Below are positions 30,585 to 33,889 of a stretch of 33,889 bases of DNA, piece by piece (the first letter of the stretch is position 1; each line of letters opens with the position of its first letter). A program made the position numbers and the translations under genes. Source of the stretch: a virus; IMG/VR virus record IMGVR_UViG_3300042557_000175, positions 1-33,889 of that record. One strand, 5' to 3'. The notes beneath the pieces were generated by a model, which was not told where the DNA came from, did not search any database, and saw nothing but the letters and a program-made list of their open reading frames with translations.

Positions 30585-31777
30585 AGTGATTGTCTGAAAT
30601 TGTCAAATGTGTATTGTATGGTCAATTCAATATTGCTCATTCTTCTATCATTTACATAGCGTTTTTGCTCATAGTTTGTTTCAACTATATTGACAGGCAC
30701 ATAAGTGTTTGAATCAATCTCATACATCACAATTGGTGATTCAATTAATTGCTTCATTCCTTCATATTCTGCATCAGTTAAATAATCAGAATTAATGGTG
30801 ATTGAGTCAGATGCTTTTGTATAATAGTTTGTTTTTGCTCTGAATGTTTTTGCATAGTCCAAAGGTTGAAATTTCTTGTATTGCTTCCTTTCAACTTCTG
30901 TCCTGTTCCTGCTCACCTTCATAAAAGTAAATGAATCAAATGCACCTAAATTATTTAACCAATGCAACCTGACTGATTCATATTTTGTGCAACTTGTATC
31001 TATTAAATAAAGGTTTTGAAACAATAGGTCTTCACTTGAATTCAATCCTTCAACAGAATAATAAACTGCATTGGGATTTGTGAATGCTGCATTGTAAACG
31101 GTCAAATAATACCCAAATGAATTACCTGCTTTTGCTATGTTTATGGATGTTATTCCACTCACAGGTGTATAACCTGCAGTTGATTGAATTATCACACCCA
31201 TTGATGCGTTTAAAAGTGAAATTCTTATATATGCCAATCTTCCTTGTGGGTCAAACATGGTTATGAATTTTTGTTCATCCTTCCTTAGTTTTTCCATGAA
31301 GGTTTGTTGATTCAAAGTTCTGTTTGATGAATCAATGTCCAAAATTATGTATGCTGTTTTACTCCAATTAAGAAAATCAAAAATTGCATTGCTTGACTTT
31401 GCATTGTCACCGCTTGAATAGTAACTGCCTAAATTAGGGAATATTGTTGGTGTTCCACTTACATCATATACTTCACCAAAGTCAACCCAATAATTAATTT
31501 TGGAATTGTTACATGATTGAATCCCACTCACATCAAATGATTTAAAATCATAGCTCAAATAATTTCTTATCACCTCACCAATGTCAAATTTTATGGTATT
31601 GACTGATGGTTGTTTGGGCAACAATAATCTTGAAACAGGATTTGTTTGACCTACAATGTTTATGTCTGCAAGAAATTGAAAATTAGGCAAACCTGCATTG
31701 GTTGATGAAACATCAAACACCAATTCATTGTGTGCATTTTGCCAATTTTCAGGGTATTCAAATATATTAACTGCCAT
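30581..31777 (-). CDS. Tail structural protein (distal-tail or fibre-like)
   Basis: The 398-residue protein begins MAVNIFEYPENWQNAHNEL and is beta-rich with many S, N and T residues (PNLGSYYSSGDNAKSSNA, LTVYNAAFTNPNAVYYSVEG). The C-terminal part (NRTEVERKQYKKFQPLDYAK, NYEQKRYVNDRRMSN) is more basic. It lies between the neck protein and the 871-residue tail protein. I recognise it as a structural protein by place, not by name. The window starts inside its second copy (1-60). Confidence 0.6.
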   Translation of the reverse strand: MAVNIFEYPENWQNAHNELVFDVSSTNAGLPNFQFLADINIVGQTNPVSRLLLPKQPSVNTIKFDIGEVIRNYLSYDFKSFDVSGIQSCNNSKINYWVDFGEVYDVSGTPTIFPNLGSYYSSGDNAKSSNAIFDFLNWSKTAYIILDIDSSNRTLNQQTFMEKLRKDEQKFITMFDPQGRLAYIRISLLNASMGVIIQSTAGYTPVSGITSINIAKAGNSFGYYLTVYNAAFTNPNAVYYSVEGLNSSEDLLFQNLYLIDTSCTKYESVRLHWLNNLGAFDSFTFMKVSRNRTEVERKQYKKFQPLDYAKTFRAKTNYYTKASDSITINSDYLTDAEYEGMKQLIESPIVMYEIDSNTYVPVNIVETNYEQKRYVNDRRMSNIELTIQYTFDNFRQSL

Positions 31778-32414
31778 TTTTTATTGATTTAATTATGTTG
31801 AATTTAATTGATGCACCCATTGCTTCTGCCAAATCTCTCTTCAATTTATTTCTGCGTTGTGGTGTATCTGCTTTTTCTTTGAACATCATTGGCTCTATTC
31901 CACCAATCTTCGTTGCAACTGCCAATCCTTTTGCTGCCTTTTCAATCAAATCTGAATTAGCAGTCTTTTTCTTAGTCTGTTTGTTTGTTTTGTATAGACT
32001 TTTTCTTTTCCCACCTATTAATGCAGTCTTTTTGCCAGTCCTTGCAATGTAATCCTTGAAAGATTTAACCATATCATCAGGTGCAAATAGGTTCTTGAAT
32101 GAGAATTTTGAATTAGGTGCTTTGTCCTTGTTCTTAACACCTTTAACACCATCATTGACATATCTCCAATATTTTGAAGATGAACGAACATTCACACCAA
32201 TACCATCAGCATTGTCAAATGGCTCTGCAATCATTGATTGTGCCAAAGTTGATGCACCTTTTGTTCTTGCCTTTTGTTGAATTCTTTTCTTCATTATAGC
32301 AATTGAGTCATTTGCAAATATCATCAACACCGATTCAATGGTATTTTGACTTGCAGTTGAAAAGTTTTCAATTGACTCCCCAAACTTTTTTCCAATTTCA
32401 CTTGCCTTAGACAT
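31767..32414 (-). CDS. Neck / head-tail joining protein (HK97 gp10-like), right copy
   Basis: This is the 215-residue counterpart of 50-697. The same architecture is kept, with conserved blocks MSKASEIGKK, KARTKGASTLA, NDGVKGVKNK, SFKDYIARTG, KAAKGLAVATKIGGI and the shared end KFNIIKSIKNGS. Substitutions cluster in the linkers between them. It overlaps the 398-residue gene by 11 nt and the chaperone extension by 8 nt. Confidence 0.6.
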   Translation of the reverse strand: MSKASEIGKKFGESIENFSTASQNTIESVLMIFANDSIAIMKKRIQQKARTKGASTLAQSMIAEPFDNADGIGVNVRSSSKYWRYVNDGVKGVKNKDKAPNSKFSFKNLFAPDDMVKSFKDYIARTGKKTALIGGKRKSLYKTNKQTKKKTANSDLIEKAAKGLAVATKIGGIEPMMFKEKADTPQRRNKLKRDLAEAMGASIKFNIIKSIKNGS

Positions 32415-32664
32415 TCAACCTCCTTTGTTCTTCCCGGTCTGATTCTGATTTGTCCATGTAAAATGAAATGGTGTTCAAAAATTCAATTACATTCATTTGA
32501 AAGAAATAATCCCATTTGGTTCTGTCATTGTTGCACATATCATTTATCGTGGCAATCCATCCCCACTTTTCCCTGAATTGAAATTCAACTTGTCCACCAA
32601 CTCCTCCGCCATTTCCACCAAAAAGTGTTCCATATTTTTGGCTAATTGATTGTAGTATTTGCAA
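32407..32664 (-). CDS. Tail assembly chaperone, frameshift extension domain (right copy)
   Basis: The 85-codon -1 frame opens at TTG on the T9 run, as in the left copy. Only four of 85 residues differ (S6, C44, E78 and R81 in this copy), and the KWGWIATINDM motif is intact. Keeping an open, nearly unchanged frame over the region that overlaps the zero-frame gene supports translation of both frames. Confidence 0.7.
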   Translation of the reverse strand: MQILQSISQKYGTLFGGNGGGVGGQVEFQFREKWGWIATINDMCNNDRTKWDYFFQMNVIEFLNTISFYMDKSESDREEQRRLNV

Positions 32665-33152
32665 AAAAAAACCATGATTGGATATGCATCTTTGATTTTC
32701 ATTTGATTGAAAAATAGGTCTGCCTTTTCTTTGTGGTTTTTGCCATCATAGGGAAGATATTTGAACCACTTCTTTTCAACACAAAGTGATGCAAGTATGT
32801 TGTGTATGTTGTGTTCAATCTTAGATGGGTCTTTGGTGAAATATGAAACATCAATGTATTGTTCAGCACTCAAATCTTGTTCACGCCATTTCACCAAAAA
32901 CTTTCTTCCACCAACTTTGAACTTCAACTTGATTTTGCCATTCTTTGGGATTGATTCCAAATTAGTGATTTCACCAAGTTCTTTATACAGGTCATTCAAT
33001 GACATTGATTCAACTTCATCTAAAGTTCTGTTGGTAGCCTCTGCCAAGAATTTACATTTGCGAATGATTGGGTCAGTCTCAGATTCTGAGATGATTTTGC
33101 ATTGCAAATATTGTTTGATGGTAAGTTCTGTAAATGACTTAATCATGCTCAT
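32544..33152 (-). CDS. Tail assembly chaperone, zero-frame product (right copy)
   Basis: The 202-residue counterpart of 827-1435 keeps the same length, start and stop. About 12 residues differ; several changes lie in the overlap tail (NSGKSGDGLPR at the end). The core KIKLKFKVGGRKFLVKW and DLSAEQYIDV blocks are unchanged. Confidence 0.65.
   Translation of the reverse strand: MSMIKSFTELTIKQYLQCKIISESETDPIIRKCKFLAEATNRTLDEVESMSLNDLYKELGEITNLESIPKNGKIKLKFKVGGRKFLVKWREQDLSAEQYIDVSYFTKDPSKIEHNIHNILASLCVEKKWFKYLPYDGKNHKEKADLFFNQMKIKDAYPIMVFFCKYYNQLAKNMEHFLVEMAEELVDKLNFNSGKSGDGLPR
32663..32671 (-). promoter_or_regulatory. Slippery T9 run, predicted -1 frameshift site (right copy)
   Basis: The coding strand again reads ATG GTT TTT TTT TGC with nine T residues in the same place. 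The flanks have changed (TTGATTGTAG instead of TTCCCTGTAG on the plus strand nearby) while run length and phase are kept. Confidence 0.7.
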
Positions 33153-33176
33153 AAATATAAATTTGGGTTTAAATTG

Positions 33177-33889
33177 TTAAATTGAAATTGTTGAATATTT
33201 TCCTGAAGGTCTATTGTTTAATTTATTCAAGGCAATATATCTCATTGGGTCAATCAAATGGTTCATGTAGTCAATTGGCTTCCCTGTCAACTTACCATTG
33301 GAATCTGTTTCCCATTGGTATGCCCTTAGTTCTTTGATTAAATTGGTTGATGTCTTGGTGACATACAATTCATACCTTTTTAAAATGTCAATTCCAATCT
33401 TGATTGAATCAGCACCTTTCATTGCTGGATGAACATTGAACCCTTGCCTTCTTAATTCCTCAATTGATTTTGGTTCTGCACTATCACAAATCAATTCTTG
33501 CCTTCCAAAGTTGATTGATTTCAAATAATTACCAATGTCATTATTTGTCATGTTGGTTTGATACAACAATTCATCAATCCACAACTTGCCATCTTGTTTC
33601 CAAATACCAACTAAGGTTGTTGGGTCATTAGTGAATCCAAAGTCCATAGAATAGGCAACCAATTTTGCATCAGGTGGTATTGCTTCAACTTGTCTCCAAT
33701 TATCAATCACAACCCCTTGCAATGAACCTATCTGACCTAATCCATATACCTTCCACCAATTTTCCCAATACTTACTTGTGATGGCTTTTTCTTTTGCTGA
33801 TTCAATGTCATTGATGATTGTCTGTGGCAATGCCTCATTGTCTTTGTATGTCAAAATAAGGTGTTCAGAATCTGCTTCATTTAACACTT
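33177..33889 (-). CDS. terL: Terminase large subunit, C-terminal part (cut by window edge)
   Basis: This is the 3' part of the second terminase copy. The frame continues past position 33889 (a GTG at 33887 is only an internal valine, as seen from the left copy's EVLNEAD). It carries the nuclease domain (SMDFGFTND, ELICDSAEP, IDPMRYIA). Only four residue changes were found against the left copy over 236 residues, although synonymous changes are frequent. Confidence 0.95.
   Translation of the reverse strand, partial: VLNEADSEHLILTYKDNEALPQTIINDIESAKEKAITSKYWENWWKVYGLGQIGSLQGVVIDNWRQVEAIPPDAKLVAYSMDFGFTNDPTTLVGIWKQDGKLWIDELLYQTNMTNNDIGNYLKSINFGRQELICDSAEPKSIEELRRQGFNVHPAMKGADSIKIGIDILKRYELYVTKTSTNLIKELRAYQWETDSNGKLTGKPIDYMNHLIDPMRYIALNKLNNRPSGKYSTISI

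Larger units (their letters stand above)
31718..33889. repeat. Right copy of imperfect 2.17 kb terminal duplication
   Basis: This is the diverged counterpart of 1-2172 at an offset of 31717 nt with no net indel. It covers the start of the 398-residue tail gene, neck protein, tail assembly chaperone and most of the terminase C-terminal half, and stops at the window edge inside terminase. Differences are unevenly spread: few protein changes in terminase, about 5-6 percent in the chaperone and about 25 percent in the neck protein by hand count. Confidence 0.95.

Overview
The window is almost certainly a double-stranded DNA tailed phage with a siphovirus-type gene set, and the host is probably a member of the Bacteroidota. 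Every convincing gene is on the minus strand, so transcription runs from high to low coordinates. Genes are packed tightly, often with ATGA or TAATG stop/start overlaps. The DNA is AT-rich, Shine-Dalgarno motifs are largely missing, the one clear promoter has the Bacteroidota form (TTG, 19 nt, TAnnTTTG), and several protein types (lectin-like tail protein, XkdF-like protease, DUF6291-like replication protein) are ones I associate with Bacteroidota phages. No integrase, repressor, tRNA or CRISPR was seen.

Positions 1-2172 and 31718-33889 are colinear at a fixed offset of 31717 nt with no net indel, but they are not identical. The window therefore looks like one full ~31.7 kb phage genome plus a 2.2 kb second copy from a related strain or an adjacent tandem unit. 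A single unit can be read in transcription order from the right. It runs: terminase large subunit (partial), tail assembly chaperone with a frameshift extension, neck protein, two large tail proteins, tape measure, XkdF-like protease, scaffold-like protein, major capsid protein, tail tube, a terminator, then a small structural protein, portal, adaptor, tail-completion-like protein, a small structural protein, a lectin-like tail protein, small membrane proteins, metallophosphoesterase, an M15 endolysin and spanin-like proteins (31777 down to about 16052). Tail genes thus precede head genes, which is unusual.

A promoter at 15962-15991 then starts a replication/recombination unit (15932 to 10846): small proteins, a ribbon-helix-helix protein, an ERF annealing protein, a YqaJ-type exonuclease, a protein carrying only DnaA domain IV, NinG and two MazG-like proteins. 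It ends at a long structured intrinsic terminator (10711-10775).

The last block (10674 to 1) holds a DUF6291-like replication protein with iteron-like repeats inside its gene, a DnaB-type helicase, a cytosine-5 DNA methyltransferase coupled to a PP-loop (PAPS-reductase-like) protein, a sigma-like protein, two glycosyltransferases, a SAM methyltransferase, several microproteins, and the terminase small and large subunits, leading back into the structural genes. The most notable points are the -1 frameshift in the tail assembly chaperone conserved in both diverged copies, the lambda-O-like possible origin, the DnaA-domain-IV protein, the catalytically degenerate MazG paralogue, the modification cassette, and several microproteins shorter than 60 residues.
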